NCBI GenBank assembly: GCA_027619675.1
Contig: JAQCHG010000004.1
Coordinates: 1-13,275 of the forward strand
Direction of reading: 5' to 3'
DNA length: 13,275 bases
From: Cyanobacteriota bacterium
GTDB taxonomy: Bacteria; Cyanobacteriota; Cyanobacteriia; Phormidesmidales; Phormidesmidaceae
A program made the translations under genes and the position numbers. Position 1 is the first letter of the stretch; every line of letters begins with the position of its first letter. Shown here piece by piece: positions 13,048-13,275 of this stretch. A model generated the notes under the pieces. The model had not been told where the DNA came from, made no database searches, and saw only the letters and a program-made list of their open reading frames with translations.

Positions 13048-13275
13048 CTCCACTTCAGCCCGGTGACCTAGGGAAAGGACACCGGATCGACCCCCTTATC
13101 CCAGAGCTTTGATAAGCTAGTAGGAATATTTTTCAAGCCTGCATTAGAGTTCTCTTTAATCATCCTGCCCTGATGCCGATGGGCGCTTGAGGCTTTGAGA
13201 CGGCGACATCCTTGACGGTGCCCAGTCTTGCCCCCTGAAGTAAAGCCTCCCCCTACGAGACGGATCGCCCCTTGG

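Larger units (their letters stand above)
12851..13275. other. Downstream region with no firm gene
   Basis: These 425 bp contain the terminator-like hairpin near their start. CTAGGGGCGAT at 13005-13015 is identical to 1789-1799 in the kinase-glycosyltransferase gap; here it continues as a small GGGG-CGAT-CCCC hairpin. Two minus-strand frames are open: the short one listed separately, and one open from the right edge to TAG at 13070-13068 (68 codons, basic, no recognisable family). The second could be the end of a gene outside the window or a repeat-derived frame. Confidence 0.45.

Noticed and set aside
1..13275. CRISPR array, tRNA or rRNA genes, complete insertion sequence
   Set aside because: No regularly spaced repeats, no cloverleaf-like or rRNA sequence and no transposase frame were seen on either strand.

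Overview
This window comes from a cyanobacterium. The HIP1 octamer GCGATCGC occurs at least 16 times in 13.3 kb (for example at 503, 1670, 4845, 6173, 7677, 9444 and 12016), far above chance. The protein architectures (GAF histidine kinase, multi-PAS GGDEF/EAL proteins, cyanobacterial-type Gmd and Fcl) agree. I cannot name a genus from sequence alone.

Layout. Positions 1-9752 hold four genes, all on the minus strand. In transcription order they are: (1) a 1366-residue membrane protein with a periplasmic solute-binding domain, one membrane segment, about five PAS domains, GGDEF and EAL (9752-5652); (2) a soluble PAS/degenerate GGDEF/EAL protein (5336-3585); (3) a GAF-domain sensor histidine kinase with no receiver and no adjacent response regulator (3192-1852); (4) an ArnT/PMT-like family-39 lipid-linked glycosyltransferase that runs off the left edge (1776 to before 1). 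A roughly 920-bp non-coding region (9753-10673) separates this block from a divergent plus-strand pair: gmd (GDP-mannose 4,6-dehydratase, 10674-11744) and fcl (GDP-L-fucose synthase, 11894-12850). The last 425 bp hold a terminator-like hairpin and only doubtful short reading frames.

How the genes could work together. Gmd and Fcl are consecutive steps converting GDP-mannose to GDP-L-fucose, a sugar donor for surface polysaccharide. The glycosyltransferase acts on lipid-linked sugars at the membrane. The first EAL protein has both catalytic signatures for making and breaking cyclic-di-GMP; the second keeps only the breaking half. A link between second-messenger signalling and envelope sugar chemistry is reasonable from proximity, but it is inference.

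The most unusual structure is non-coding. Short inverted-repeat elements with ends resembling TAGGG(C/G)... fill several gene gaps: a 129-bp fold-back element before gmd, a 101-bp element between gmd and fcl, and a 71-bp element between the kinase and glycosyltransferase genes. A 14-nt end sequence of the first recurs exactly at the stop codon of the second EAL gene. Three genes have their TAG stop codon inside such an end.
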